The notes beneath the pieces were generated by a model. That model saw only the letters and a list, made by a program, of their open reading frames with translations. It searched no databases and was not told the origin of the DNA. Positions 1 to 9,093 of a stretch of 34,491 bases of DNA are shown here, one piece after another (within the stretch, counting starts at the first letter, position 1; each line of letters begins with the position of its first letter). Source of the DNA: a bacterium (GTDB lineage Bacteria > Chloroflexota > Dormibacteria > Aeolococcales > Bog-877); assembly GCA_021827985.1 (NCBI GenBank), contig JAKATL010000030.1, forward strand, positions 1-34,491. Direction: 5' to 3'. Made by a program: the position numbers and the translations under genes.

Positions 1-117
1 ATCAGAGTGATGACCGTCGCTGCTCTCTGACCTCGGCTGCGCTTCCCGCGTTGGGCATCCCGCGACCAATCGCTCGCTTGCCCTCATCAGCCGAACCCCT
101 TGACAAACGCTTCCATA

Positions 118-1092
118 TCAGTAGCCCTGGGCGAGGTCGGCGACGTTCCGCAGCGGCAGCCCCTCACGGAAGCGGGCGAGCTGGTCCAGGAAGAGCTCGG
201 TGCTGCGTTCGGCGAAGTGGGGGGAGCTCCAGCTCACATGGGGGCTGAGGTGGGCGCCGGGCGCGGTCCACAGCGGAGAGGAGTCGGGTAGCGGCTCCTC
301 CTCGAAGGCGTCCAAGTAGGCCGCGGCGAGCGGCCCGCCGGCCAGCGCCCGGAGCAGCGCCCGCTCGTCCACCAGGCCGCCCCGGGCGACGTTGACCAGC
401 GCCGACCCGTCGGCCATCAGCCGCAGCTCTGCCTCCCCGACCATCCCCCGGCTGCTGGCGGTGAGCGGGGCCGCCAGCACCAGCGCGTCGGCGCCACGGC
501 ACGCCTCGGTGAGCCCCTCCGGGCCCACGACCGGCAGCCCGTGGGGCCCCCCACCCAACTCGGGGCGGCGGCGCACCGCCACCACCTGCGCTCCCAGGGC
601 CAGGGCCCGCCGAGCCACCTCGTTGCCGATCGCGCCCAGGCCGACCAGCACCACCCTGAGGTCCCCCAGCTCCCTCAGGGGGACCGCCTCGAAGCGGCGC
701 TGCCGCTGCAGCTCATCCAGGTGGGCCAGCCGCTTGCAGTGATGCAGGAGGCAGGCCAAAACGAACTCGGCGATGGGAACCGCCACCACCCCGGCGGAGG
801 TCGTCAGGGTCACCCCCGGGTGGCCCTCCAGCAGCGATCGCAGGTGGTCGATCCCGGCGCTCACCGTGTGTACCCAGCGCACCTCGGGGTGAGCCTTCAG
901 CCCCGCCTCCAGGGGGTCCTCGGGCGATCCCTCAAGGCGCCCTCCGAAAAGGCGCCAGATGCAGTCGAAGCGCCCCTCGCCCACCCCGGCCCCGGGCCCG
1001 ACCAGCTCCACCCCCTGGTCCAGCCGGGCCAGCACCCCGGGATCGGGGGTGGGGCTGCGCCCCACCACAAGACACCTCACCTTTGGGCGCAC
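118..1092 (-). CDS. D-2-hydroxyacid dehydrogenase, NAD-binding
   Basis: This 324-residue protein belongs to the D-isomer-specific 2-hydroxyacid dehydrogenase family, cytosolic NAD(P)H-dependent oxidoreductases of 2-keto/2-hydroxy acids. The Rossmann fingerprint GLGAIG is at residues 151-156. The catalytic arginine is in NVARGGLVDE (R237), the acidic partner lies in AYLDAFEEEPL (about 261-266), and the general-base histidine is in SPHVS (H285). Length is normal for the family. The start is GTG at 1092, with neither a good ribosome-binding site nor a -10 at the usual leaderless distance, so it is less certain than the rest. The gene diverges from the sulfurtransferase at 1191. The substrate cannot be read from sequence: glyoxylate/hydroxypyruvate reductase or a 2-ketoacid reductase are both possible. 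Confidence 0.88.
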   Translation of the reverse strand: MRPKVRCLVVGRSPTPDPGVLARLDQGVELVGPGAGVGEGRFDCIWRLFGGRLEGSPEDPLEAGLKAHPEVRWVHTVSAGIDHLRSLLEGHPGVTLTTSAGVVAVPIAEFVLACLLHHCKRLAHLDELQRQRRFEAVPLRELGDLRVVLVGLGAIGNEVARRALALGAQVVAVRRRPELGGGPHGLPVVGPEGLTEACRGADALVLAAPLTASSRGMVGEAELRLMADGSALVNVARGGLVDERALLRALAGGPLAAAYLDAFEEEPLPDSSPLWTAPGAHLSPHVSWSSPHFAERSTELFLDQLARFREGLPLRNVADLAQGY

Positions 1093-1178
1093 CGGTCCGC
1101 TCCAGTCAGGGTGCGACGGCCGACCGCGGCCGGTCGCGCTCCCTTCCGGCTGAATCCTTCCGTACGGCCCACTTCAGG

Positions 1179-1184
1179 CATTAT
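1179..1184 (+). promoter_or_regulatory. Putative -10 box of the sulfurtransferase gene, leaderless geometry
   Basis: CATTAT matches four of six bases of TATAAT and ends 6 nt before the ATG at 1191, so transcription would begin at or next to the start codon. The same 6-nt gap recurs at four other gene starts in this window. A GC dyad (CGACCG-CGGC-CGGTCG, 1121-1136) lies upstream in the divergent intergenic region; its role is unknown. Confidence 0.4.
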
Positions 1185-1190
1185 GTCGCC

Positions 1191-2027
1191 ATGCCGGAGA
1201 CTCCCCAGCCCCTAGTGCAGCCGGACCAGCTCATCCGGCACCTGGGTGCGCCGGATCTGGTGGTGCTGGACGCGCGCTGGTCTTTGGAGCGGGGCGCGGA
1301 ACGCCGGGCCTACCTCGCCGGGCACATCCCCGGCGCGGAGTTCGTCGACCTGGACCAGGAGCTCGCCGCACCCGCGGGCCCGCGAGGTCGCCACCCCCTC
1401 CCCCCGGTGGAGAGCTTCGCCGCCGGCATGCGCCGCCACGGGGTCAGCGCCTCGAGCCAGGTGGTGGTGTACGACGAGGTCACCGGAGCCGCGGCCCGGG
1501 CCTGGTGGATGCTCCGCGCTGCGGGCCACCGCCGGGTGGCGGTCCTGGACGGCGGCCTCCAGGCCTATCTGGAGGCGGGGGGGAGGCTCACGTCTGAGCT
1601 GCCAGCCCCCCGGTCCGGCGACTTCCAGACCACCGGGTTCGAGAGCTGGGTGGGGGCAGACGGCCTCGAGACCTGCCGGGATCAGGGAACGCTGGTGGTG
1701 GACGCGCGGGCGAGGGAGCGCTACCTGGGGCAGCCGAACCCGCTCGACCCCCGGCCCGGGCACATCCCGGGGGCGGTGAGCCTCCCCTGGACCGACCTCT
1801 TCGACCGGGGTCGGCTCCGCCCAGCGGCCGAGGTCCGCCGCCTGCTGGGGGAATCCGGAGCCGGTGACCGTCCCGTGGTGGTGTACTGCGGCTCCGGGGT
1901 CACCGCCTGTGCGGTGCTCCTCGCCCTGGAGGTGGCCGGAGGTGGACCGGGACGGCTCTACCCGGGCTCCTGGAGCGAATGGGCGGCGGACCCCAGCCGG
2001 CCGGTGCAGAACCCGGCGGCCGGCTGA
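1191..2027 (+). CDS. Sulfurtransferase (3-mercaptopyruvate/thiosulfate type), two rhodanese domains
   Basis: This 278-residue tandem rhodanese transfers sulfane sulfur to a thiol or cyanide acceptor through a cysteine persulfide. The N-terminal inactive rhodanese domain covers about residues 10-140 and the C-terminal active domain about 155-275. The active-site loop CGSGVTAC starts at C233, and CGSGVT is the form typical of mercaptopyruvate rather than thiosulfate sulfurtransferases. The ATG at 1191 is preferred over an in-frame GTG at 1083 because the extra 36 residues are low-complexity and overlap the divergent dehydrogenase, and because a -10-like hexamer sits 6 nt before 1191. It converges on the SDR gene with only 6 nt between stops. 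A role in sulfur supply for Fe-S assembly is possible but not shown. Confidence 0.9.
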   Translation: MPETPQPLVQPDQLIRHLGAPDLVVLDARWSLERGAERRAYLAGHIPGAEFVDLDQELAAPAGPRGRHPLPPVESFAAGMRRHGVSASSQVVVYDEVTGAAARAWWMLRAAGHRRVAVLDGGLQAYLEAGGRLTSELPAPRSGDFQTTGFESWVGADGLETCRDQGTLVVDARARERYLGQPNPLDPRPGHIPGAVSLPWTDLFDRGRLRPAAEVRRLLGESGAGDRPVVVYCGSGVTACAVLLALEVAGGGPGRLYPGSWSEWAADPSRPVQNPAAG

Positions 2028-2033
2028 GACGCC

Positions 2034-2783
2034 CTACTCCCTCCGGGCCACCTTGTGGCTCGCGGCCTGCTGGACCGGGCGCATCACGATCTGGTCGAGG
2101 TCCACATGCGGCGGCCGGGTGGCGGCGAAGGCCACCACGTCCGCGACGTCGGCTGCGGTTAGTGCCTCGACCCCTCGGTACACCTGAGCGGCACGCCCCG
2201 CGTCTCCCCGGAAGCGGTTCAGGGAGAAGTCCGTCTCCACCATCCCCGGGCAGACCTCGGTGACCCTGATGGGGCGCCCCGCCAGCTCCAGGCGGAGGGT
2301 CCGGGAGATGGCGTGGACGGCATGCTTGGCGGAGGTGTAGCCGGCCCCGCCCTCGTACACCTCGAAAGCGGCGGTGGAGGAGATGTTCACCACGATCCCC
2401 CTGCCGGAGCGCTCCAGGGCGGGGATCAGCTGCCGGGTCATCGCCACCAGCCCGAGGACGTTGACCTCCCACATCCAGCGCCAGTCCTCGAGCGGCGCTG
2501 CCTCGACCGGGTCCAGCCCCCGGGCGCCGCCGGCGTTGTTGACCAGCACCGCCAGCTCCTCCACCCCCTGGCAGAATTCCGTCACGCTGTCCTGGTCGGC
2601 CACGTCCAGGTGGCGCCAACTGGCGCCCAGCTCGGCGGCCAGCGGCGCCAGGAGTCCTACCCGGCGCGCCCCCAGGAGCAGGTCGAATCCCTCGGCGCTC
2701 AGCCGGCGCGCCACCGCCTCTCCGATCCCCGAGCTGGCCCCGGTTACCACCGCCAGCGGGCGGCCCTGCTTCCCGTTCACCAT
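2034..2783 (-). CDS. Short-chain dehydrogenase/reductase (classical SDR)
   Basis: This 249-residue classical SDR has a cofactor motif TGASSGIG (14-21), the structural NNAG (82-85), a catalytic serine near S136 in ISS, and the YxxxK pair Y149/K153. PGMVETDF follows, as in YdfG-like 3-hydroxy acid dehydrogenases. An arginine pair after the second beta strand (GARR, 38-41) suggests NADPH preference, which is inference. The ATG at 2783 has a GGAGG (plus-strand positions 2791-2795) at 7-nt spacing, located inside the 3' end of the upstream DUF255 gene. The two genes therefore form one transcription unit. The substrate is unknown. Confidence 0.9.
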   Translation of the reverse strand: MVNGKQGRPLAVVTGASSGIGEAVARRLSAEGFDLLLGARRVGLLAPLAAELGASWRHLDVADQDSVTEFCQGVEELAVLVNNAGGARGLDPVEAAPLEDWRWMWEVNVLGLVAMTRQLIPALERSGRGIVVNISSTAAFEVYEGGAGYTSAKHAVHAISRTLRLELAGRPIRVTEVCPGMVETDFSLNRFRGDAGRAAQVYRGVEALTAADVADVVAFAATRPPHVDLDQIVMRPVQQAASHKVARRE

Positions 2784-2786
2784 CCG

Positions 2787-4796
<2,010 letters not shown>

Positions 4797-4802
4797 GGCC
4801 TC

Positions 4803-4808
4803 AAGGTA
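4803..4808 (-). promoter_or_regulatory. Putative -10 box of the DUF255 gene
   Basis: Read on the minus strand this is TACCTT, a TAnnnT hexamer ending 6 nt before the GTG at 4796. The spacing is the same as at the other putative leaderless starts here. No convincing -35 is visible. Confidence 0.35.
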
Positions 4809-4847
4809 GCGCGGTGCGGCACTGACGATCCGGCTCTCCTTCCCGAG

Positions 4848-4876
4848 GTTTGCCACTACCGCTGTCGTGTATAATC
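4848..4876 (+). promoter_or_regulatory. Dyad operator overlapping the regulator's own -10 (site 1 of 3)
   Basis: GTTTGCCAC and GTGTATAATC are imperfect inverted half-sites separated by exactly 10 nt. The right half contains the -10 box. The same CAC-N10-GTG core with T/A-rich outer flanks occurs upstream of narG (33048-33074) and of the heme-copper-like gene (12186-12213). Overlap with the -10 suggests repression, most simply autorepression by the SufR-like protein encoded at 4882. That assignment is inference. Confidence 0.5.
4870..4875 (+). promoter_or_regulatory. -10 box TATAAT of the regulator operon, leaderless geometry
   Basis: A perfect TATAAT ends 6 nt before the ATG at 4882, so the predicted transcription start is the A of the start codon. 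A TTGCCA at 4850-4855 is -35-like, but the spacer is only 14 nt, so it may simply be part of the operator half-site. Confidence 0.6.
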
Positions 4877-4881
4877 GGCTC

Positions 4882-5568
4882 ATGAGTATGGGCACCACCT
4901 CTCTGAGGGCCCACAGGGCCCTCTCCGACTGGACCCGGGTCACTCTCCTCGAGGAGCTGAGGCAGGCTCCGAGCCCGCTCGACGCCCAGGAGCTGGCCGA
5001 GCGGGCGGGGATCCACGTCAACACGGTGCGGTTCCACCTGGAGGTGCTGACCCGCGCCGGCCTGGTGGTCTCCGAAGTGGAGCGCCGGTCGCGCAGGGGC
5101 AGGCCCCGCCGGCTGTGGCGGGCGACCGCGGATGCCGGGCCAGAGGCTGGCTACCGGATGCTGGCCGAGGCGCTGGCGGGCTACCTGGAGAACAGCGCCC
5201 CCGATGCCGAGCAGCTCGGGCTGCAGATCGGGTCGGCGTGGGGCGCCCGCCTGGTGCGCGCCGATGGCGCCGAGGTGGAGGGGGGGTTGCACCGCGTCCT
5301 GGGGCTGCTGGCTCGCCTGGGGTTCAGCCCGGAGCTGGCCGAGGTCGGTGGCCGTAGCCGGATCAACCTCCACCACTGCCCATTCCTGGAGGTGGCCAGC
5401 GGGAATCGCCGGCTGGTCTGCTCCGCCCACCTGGGGCTGCTGCGCGGAGCGCTCGCGGAAGTTGGGGCGCCGGTGACGGTATCCGACCTGGAGCCGCTGG
5501 TGGAGCCCTCGCTCTGCGTAGCTCACCTCTCCCAGGGCCGGCCGGCCGCTGGGCCGGCAGAGGGATGA
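4882..5568 (+). CDS. SufR-like winged-helix transcriptional regulator with three C-terminal cysteines
   Basis: This 228-residue regulator has an N-terminal winged helix-turn-helix (about residues 15-80). The recognition region is around [20 protein letters not shown], followed by a basic wing [10 protein letters not shown]. The C-terminal part carries C166, C180 and C212 (spacing C-x13-C-x31-C), preceded by two histidines (H164/H165). This layout resembles SufR-type regulators, which bind a 4Fe-4S cluster; mycobacterial SufR is reported to respond to nitric oxide. Cluster binding here is inference. The ATG at 4882 is preferred over GTG 4867 because TATAAT lies 6 nt upstream. It is first in a ten-gene operon, its stop overlaps the DUF59 start (ATGA), and an operator dyad covers its promoter. 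Confidence 0.82.
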   Translation: MSMGTTSLRAHRALSDWTRVTLLEELRQAPSPLDAQELAERAGIHVNTVRFHLEVLTRAGLVVSEVERRSRRGRPRRLWRATADAGPEAGYRMLAEALAGYLENSAPDAEQLGLQIGSAWGARLVRADGAEVEGGLHRVLGLLARLGFSPELAEVGGRSRINLHHCPFLEVASGNRRLVCSAHLGLLRGALAEVGAPVTVSDLEPLVEPSLCVAHLSQGRPAAGPAEG

Positions 5569-5897
5569 GCCAGGTCATGGCCGGGCTGCTCGGCGACTCG
5601 GCCATCGAGCAGGAGGCGTGGCAGCGGCTGCAGGAGGTGTACGACCCGGAGCTGGGCATCGATCTCGTGAACCTGGGGCTCGTGTACGGCCTCCGGGTCC
5701 ACGACGGCTCGGTGCTGGTGGCGATGACGCTGACCACCCCGGGCTGTCCCATGGGCGGCAGCATCCCCGACCAGGTCCGGTTTCAGCTGGAGGCGGTCCC
5801 CGGGGTGCGGGCGGTCGAGGTGGCGTTGATATGGGAGCCCCCGTGGGAACCGGACATGATGAGTCCCGCAGCCAAGCGGGCCCTCGGCTGGAGCTGA
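5565..5897 (+). CDS. DUF59/MIP18-family Fe-S assembly factor (SufT/PaaD-like)
   Basis: This 110-residue DUF59 protein has the hallmark block DPELGIDLVNLGLVYGL (27-43) and TTPGCPMG with the conserved C61. DUF59 proteins such as SufT, PaaD and eukaryotic MIP18 help insert or mature Fe-S clusters in client proteins; no enzyme activity is needed. The ATG overlaps the regulator's stop by 4 nt (ATGA), indicating translational coupling. Placement directly after a SufR-like regulator and before Rieske and ferredoxin genes fits an Fe-S maintenance role. The C-terminus (about 85-110) continues with WEPPWEPDMM, common in this family. Confidence 0.9.
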   Translation: MSQVMAGLLGDSAIEQEAWQRLQEVYDPELGIDLVNLGLVYGLRVHDGSVLVAMTLTTPGCPMGGSIPDQVRFQLEAVPGVRAVEVALIWEPPWEPDMMSPAAKRALGWS

Positions 5898-6140
5898 GTG
5901 CCGATGGCCCTGCTGGACGTGCGCGACCTGATGGCGAGCGGTGAGGAGCCGTTCGCGGCCATCATGGCCGCGGTGGCGGCGCTCAGCCCGGGTGAGCGCC
6001 TGGAGCTGGTGGCCCCGCTGGACCCTGTCCCCCTGTACTCGGTGCTGGAGGCGCGGGGCTATCGCCACCTGACCGAGGACCTGGGCGGGGGGGACTTCAA
6101 GGTGGTCTTCAGCCCATCGGACGTGCCAACCGATGGGTGA
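5898..6140 (+). CDS. DUF2249 domain protein
   Basis: This 80-residue single-domain protein begins with LDVRDL, followed by PGERLELVAPLDPVPLYSVLEARGY, the DUF2249 signature. The domain is often next to or fused with hemerythrin domains and DUF59 proteins in denitrifiers and nitrate reducers; its biochemistry is unknown. The GTG at 5898 immediately follows the DUF59 stop; an ATG at 5904 is an alternative start two codons later. The 3' end overlaps the cupin-hemerythrin gene by 8 nt. A second DUF2249 copy is fused to OsmC two genes downstream. Confidence 0.82.
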   Translation: MPMALLDVRDLMASGEEPFAAIMAAVAALSPGERLELVAPLDPVPLYSVLEARGYRHLTEDLGGGDFKVVFSPSDVPTDG

Positions 6141-7029
6141 GGCGCCGACTGCCGGGGTGGTGGTGGTCCGAGCTGGGGAGGTCCGTTCCGGTGAGGGCCC
6201 GGTCGCTCGAACCCTGATTGAGTCCCCCACCCTCAGGGTGGTCCTGCTGGAGCTGACACCAGAGCGGGAGCTGCCTCCGCACCGTCCCCCATCACATCTC
6301 TTCCTCTCGATCCTGGACGGCATCGGTGAGCTGCTCGCCGGTGACGCCATCTTGTGGCTGTCGCCCGGCGACGTGGCGGTGGTGCCGGGTGGGACCGTCC
6401 GGGGCCTGCGCTGCCCGGAGGGCCGGTTGGTGGCGCTCGCGGTCGTGACCCCACCACCCGCCCCTGAGGACCATCGCCAGGAACCGGGACTCACCTGGCC
6501 GGAGCAGGGCCAGGGCCCTGACCCGGCGGAGGTGATCCGGCAGGAGCACCGGGGGCTGATGGACGGGGTGGCGAGCCTCGTCCATCTGGCGCGCACGGCG
6601 TCCGGCACCGACCTTTCGGAGCTGGGCCCGGCCCTCAGGGCGGCCACCCACTTTCTGGAGCACGAGCTCCTCCCCCATGCCCGGGCTGAGGAGCGGCTCA
6701 TCTACCCCCAGGTGGAGCGGGTGCTGCGGGCCTGCGGCGGCGCCACCGCGACCATGGAGTACGACCACCGGCGCCTTGAAGCGCTCACCACCGAGCTGGC
6801 GGGCGCCATCTCCTCGGCCGGTGCCGACGGCGCCGGAGAGCTGCTGCAGCAGCTGGCGACAACCGTGCAGATGCACTTTGACAAGGAGGAGGAGCTGTAC
6901 CTGCCCCTGCTCGGTCGGCTCGGCCGGGACGACCGGGAGGAGCTGGTGCGAAGCCTGGTCGGGGGGCCCTCAGGGGCTGCGGAGAGCTCGGGCCCGGCGG
7001 TCAGTGATCAGAAGGAAGACGGGAGATGA
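6133..7029 (+). CDS. Cupin-hemerythrin (HHE) fusion protein
   Basis: This 298-residue protein has two recognisable parts. Residues about 25-110 form a small cupin barrel (H50, H55, a GD turn at 79-80, and PGGTVRGLRCPEG). Residues about 130-275 are a four-helix hemerythrin-like domain with likely di-iron ligands H139, H173, H177, E186/E187, H212, H248 and E252. Hemerythrin domains bind O2 or NO or act in Fe-S repair, as in RIC/ScdA/YtfE proteins. The cupin half may bind a small molecule or a second metal. The last 20 residues look disordered. The start overlaps the DUF2249 gene by 8 nt. Context suggests a role in nitrosative or redox stress; this is inference. Confidence 0.85.
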   Translation: MGEAPTAGVVVVRAGEVRSGEGPVARTLIESPTLRVVLLELTPERELPPHRPPSHLFLSILDGIGELLAGDAILWLSPGDVAVVPGGTVRGLRCPEGRLVALAVVTPPPAPEDHRQEPGLTWPEQGQGPDPAEVIRQEHRGLMDGVASLVHLARTASGTDLSELGPALRAATHFLEHELLPHARAEERLIYPQVERVLRACGGATATMEYDHRRLEALTTELAGAISSAGADGAGELLQQLATTVQMHFDKEEELYLPLLGRLGRDDREELVRSLVGGPSGAAESSGPAVSDQKEDGR

Positions 7030-7032
7030 AGA

Positions 7033-7704
7033 GTGGACGATCTTGAGTTCGAAGTGACCACCAGATGGTCGGGCACGGGGCGGGAGGCCTTGGGGACGGT
7101 CGAGACCGGCGACCAGGTCCTGGCGTGGTCGGTACCCGCCGGGATGGGAGGTCGCGGTGAGGGGAGCAGCCCCGAGGAGCTCCTCGCCAGCGCCGTCGCC
7201 ACCTGCTACACCGGAACCCTCAGCTCCCTGCTCACCCGCGACGGGCTGCGCTGGGAGAGGGTCCAGGTGAGGTTGCTGGAGAGGGTCGAGGGCCAGCCGA
7301 TGCGCATCGCCGAGCTGGTGGTGACCCCGGAGGTGCTGGGAGGGGAGCCGGACCGGCGGGACGCCTACCAGGCTGCCGCCAACCTGGCCCGGGAGCGCTG
7401 CTTCATCGGTAGGCATCTGCGGCCAGAGGTGCAGTACCGGGTGGGGACCGTCTCGGTGCAGCCCCCGGTGGCGCCCGGTGACGAGCTGGACGTTCGCACC
7501 CTGCCGCCGGCCCAACGCCATCAGTTGATCTTCTCCACGATCGACAGGCTGGGTGAAGGGACGCAGCTGACGCTGGTCAACGACCACGATCCACTGCCCC
7601 TGCGCTACCAGCTCGAGGCCACGCGGGGGGACGCGTTCAGCTGGGAGTACCTGGAAGAGGGCCCGAAGACCTGGAGGGTCCGGATCGGGCGCCGGGCCGG
7701 GTGA
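7033..7704 (+). CDS. OsmC-family protein fused to a C-terminal DUF2249 domain
   Basis: This 223-residue protein has residues 1-145 as an OsmC/Ohr fold, with SSPEELLASAVATCYTG (C58) and RCFIGRHL (C123). These two cysteines have the spacing of the peroxidatic/resolving pair in OsmC thiol peroxidases. Residues about 150-221 are a DUF2249 domain (LDVRTL, then NDHDPLPLRYQLE). The family reduces organic hydroperoxides or handles reactive sulfur. The fusion places a peroxidase-like module with a domain usually tied to hemerythrin and nitrate respiration. The start is GTG at 7033, 3 nt after the preceding stop. It overlaps the next gene by 4 nt (GTGA). Confidence 0.86.
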   Translation: MDDLEFEVTTRWSGTGREALGTVETGDQVLAWSVPAGMGGRGEGSSPEELLASAVATCYTGTLSSLLTRDGLRWERVQVRLLERVEGQPMRIAELVVTPEVLGGEPDRRDAYQAAANLARERCFIGRHLRPEVQYRVGTVSVQPPVAPGDELDVRTLPPAQRHQLIFSTIDRLGEGTQLTLVNDHDPLPLRYQLEATRGDAFSWEYLEEGPKTWRVRIGRRAG

Positions 7705-7913
7705 CGACCACGGCCAGTCTGAGCAGGCTCCTGGACCGGGCCCTTCGCGAACTCGGCGCGGCCGGACGCAGCGAGAGCGCGTGCCGGATCGCGGCCCAGG
7801 CCTACGCACTTCTCGAGAAGCGGGACCCGGCGGCCGCGGAGCGCTTCACCGGCACGCTCCATCACCTCACCTGCGCGCCGCCTCCGGGGGCCGGTGATGT
7901 CCGCCCCAGCTGA
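7701..7913 (+). CDS. Small protein of unknown function
   Basis: This 70-residue protein is predicted mainly helical (residues 5-57), with an Arg/Glu/Ala-rich helix, one cysteine at C28 (SESACRIAAQAYALLEKRD) and one at C58, and a Pro/Gly-rich tail. No family was recognised. GTG at 7701 overlaps the OsmC-DUF2249 stop as GTGA, and its 3' end overlaps the Rieske gene, so it sits firmly inside the operon. The tight coupling on both sides is the main evidence that it is real. Confidence 0.65.
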   Translation: MTTTASLSRLLDRALRELGAAGRSESACRIAAQAYALLEKRDPAAAERFTGTLHHLTCAPPPGAGDVRPS

Positions 7914-8226
7914 GGTGGCCTCGCTGCGGGTTCCGACCCAAGCTCTGCCCGGGCCGGGGCTGCTCCGGGTCGAGTCCGGGGAGATCGCCCTCTGCCTCGC
8001 CCGGACCGCAAGGGGCAACTGGTACGCGGTGGACGACACCTGCACCCATGAGAACTGCTCGCTGAGCGGGGGAGAACTGGCCGGCGAGGCGGTCGAGTGC
8101 CCGTGCCACGGCTCCTGCTTCGACCTCGCCAGCGGGGATGTCCTGAACCTCCCGGCGGTGGTGCCGCTGCGGACGTATCCGGCGCGGCTTGAAGGGGATG
8201 CCGTGATCGTCGAGGTGACGGGATGA
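7897..8226 (+). CDS. Rieske-type 2Fe-2S ferredoxin
   Basis: This 109-residue soluble protein has the complete Rieske ligand set, C49-x-H51 (CTH) and C68-x2-H71 (CPCH), with an HGSCFDLASG loop. No signal peptide or membrane anchor is visible, so it is a cytosolic electron carrier of the kind serving as ferredoxin subunit for non-heme oxygenases or assimilatory nitrite reductase (NirD-like). No oxygenase or NirB partner is present nearby. The ATG at 7897 is preferred over the adjacent GTG at 7894. It overlaps the small gene upstream by 17 nt. Extra cysteines C54, C70 and C74 flank the ligands. Confidence 0.87.
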   Translation: MSAPAEVASLRVPTQALPGPGLLRVESGEIALCLARTARGNWYAVDDTCTHENCSLSGGELAGEAVECPCHGSCFDLASGDVLNLPAVVPLRTYPARLEGDAVIVEVTG

Positions 8227-8254
8227 GGCGGGTCGGTCCCGATACGGAACCTGC

Positions 8255-8260
8255 GGAGGA
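8255..8260 (+). promoter_or_regulatory. Strong ribosome-binding site that fixes a TTG start
   Basis: GGAGGA lies 6 nt before the TTG at 8267. Together with the protein N-terminus (TYVIGETC, as in 7Fe ferredoxins) it fixes TTG as the ferredoxin start. Confidence 0.75.
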
Positions 8261-8266
8261 ACCAAG

Positions 8267-8566
8267 TTGACCTACGTGATCGGAGAGACCTGCATCGACG
8301 TCAAGGACAAGGCCTGTGTCGAGGTCTGCCCGGTGGACTGCATCGTCGGCAGCGACGAGGACCGCATGCTCTACATCAACCCCTTGGAGTGCATCGACTG
8401 CGGGGCCTGCGTCGACCCGTGCCCGGTCGATGCCATCTACGCCGAGGAGGACCTGCCCCAAGAGTGGAGCCACTTCACCGAGATCAACGGGCAGTACTTC
8501 ACCGACCCCGACGCGGCCCGGGCCCGGGTGGAGCAGATCAAGCCGCGGGTGGGGCAGGGAGTCTGA
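8267..8566 (+). CDS. fdxA: Seven-iron (3Fe-4S/4Fe-4S) ferredoxin, FdxA type
   Basis: This 99-residue FdxA-like ferredoxin is a soluble low-potential electron carrier. Cysteines are at 9, 17, 21, 25, 42, 45, 48 and 52. By comparison with Azotobacter FdI-type proteins, C9, C17 and C52 hold the 3Fe-4S cluster and C21, C42, C45 and C48 hold the 4Fe-4S cluster. The CIDVKDKAC spacing (C-x7-C) marks the seven-iron class. The C-terminal extension with EEDLPQEW is also typical. The start is TTG with a strong GGAGGA upstream. The gene follows the Rieske gene by 40 nt. FdxA homologues are often induced by NO or low oxygen in actinobacteria, which fits this operon. Confidence 0.92.
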   Translation: MTYVIGETCIDVKDKACVEVCPVDCIVGSDEDRMLYINPLECIDCGACVDPCPVDAIYAEEDLPQEWSHFTEINGQYFTDPDAARARVEQIKPRVGQGV

Positions 8567-8568
8567 GA

Positions 8569-9093
8569 GTGGTCGCGTCGGACCGCGGCCACAGCTCCGG
8601 AGAAGCGCTGGACTCCGGATGTGAGCCGCTGCTCGAGGTCCGGCTATCCTTGGGGCCGATCGAAAGGCAAGAGCGGGACGCGGTGCTCCAGGCGATGGAC
8701 CGCCTGGTTCAGGGCGCCCCCTGGAGCCGGATTCAGCAGGAGATGCTGGCATCACAGGCCAGCTCCCGCGCGCTGCTCATCACCCGCCGGCTGCTGGCGG
8801 CGGCAGCCGGGAACCGTGGCGACACGGCCCAGACCACGGAAGGGGGCGGCCTGGAGCTGGAGTTCACGGCCACCGGGATCACGGCCATCCGCGAACTGAG
8901 CGGGACCCTGCGCATGCTGAGGACCCCGTTCACCATGACTGTCGGCCCTGACGATCGGGGAACCGGCCGTCTGCGCGCGTCCTGGGACCTCGGCTGGGAC
9001 GAGCCCACTGTGCTGGTCCTGGACCGGCCGCCTCAGGACCAAACGGCCAGGGGGCGGCTCTGGGAGTGGCTGGAGGAGCTGCTTGCCGGCTGA
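8569..9093 (+). CDS. Hypothetical protein
   Basis: This is a 174-residue soluble protein with no family recognised. Residues about 20-85 look helical (RQERDAVLQAMDRLVQGAPW, then RALLITRRLLAAAAG). Residues about 95-165 look like alternating strands and helices, ending in a Trp-rich helix (LWEWLEELL). The start is placed at GTG 8569, 2 nt after the ferredoxin stop. The open frame continues upstream through the ferredoxin gene, but that part is a shadow. Position between ferredoxin and a membrane protein in a continuous operon supports expression. Confidence 0.6.
   Translation: MVASDRGHSSGEALDSGCEPLLEVRLSLGPIERQERDAVLQAMDRLVQGAPWSRIQQEMLASQASSRALLITRRLLAAAAGNRGDTAQTTEGGGLELEFTATGITAIRELSGTLRMLRTPFTMTVGPDDRGTGRLRASWDLGWDEPTVLVLDRPPQDQTARGRLWEWLEELLAG

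Noticed and set aside
1..117. Short frames at the left edge, including a minus-strand ATG with TGATG coupling
   Set aside because: Only 9 and 29 codons are visible before a stop or the window edge; not enough to support a gene.
8389..8568. Upstream extension of the hypothetical gene at 8569
   Set aside because: It lies entirely within the ferredoxin gene in another frame and has no motif.
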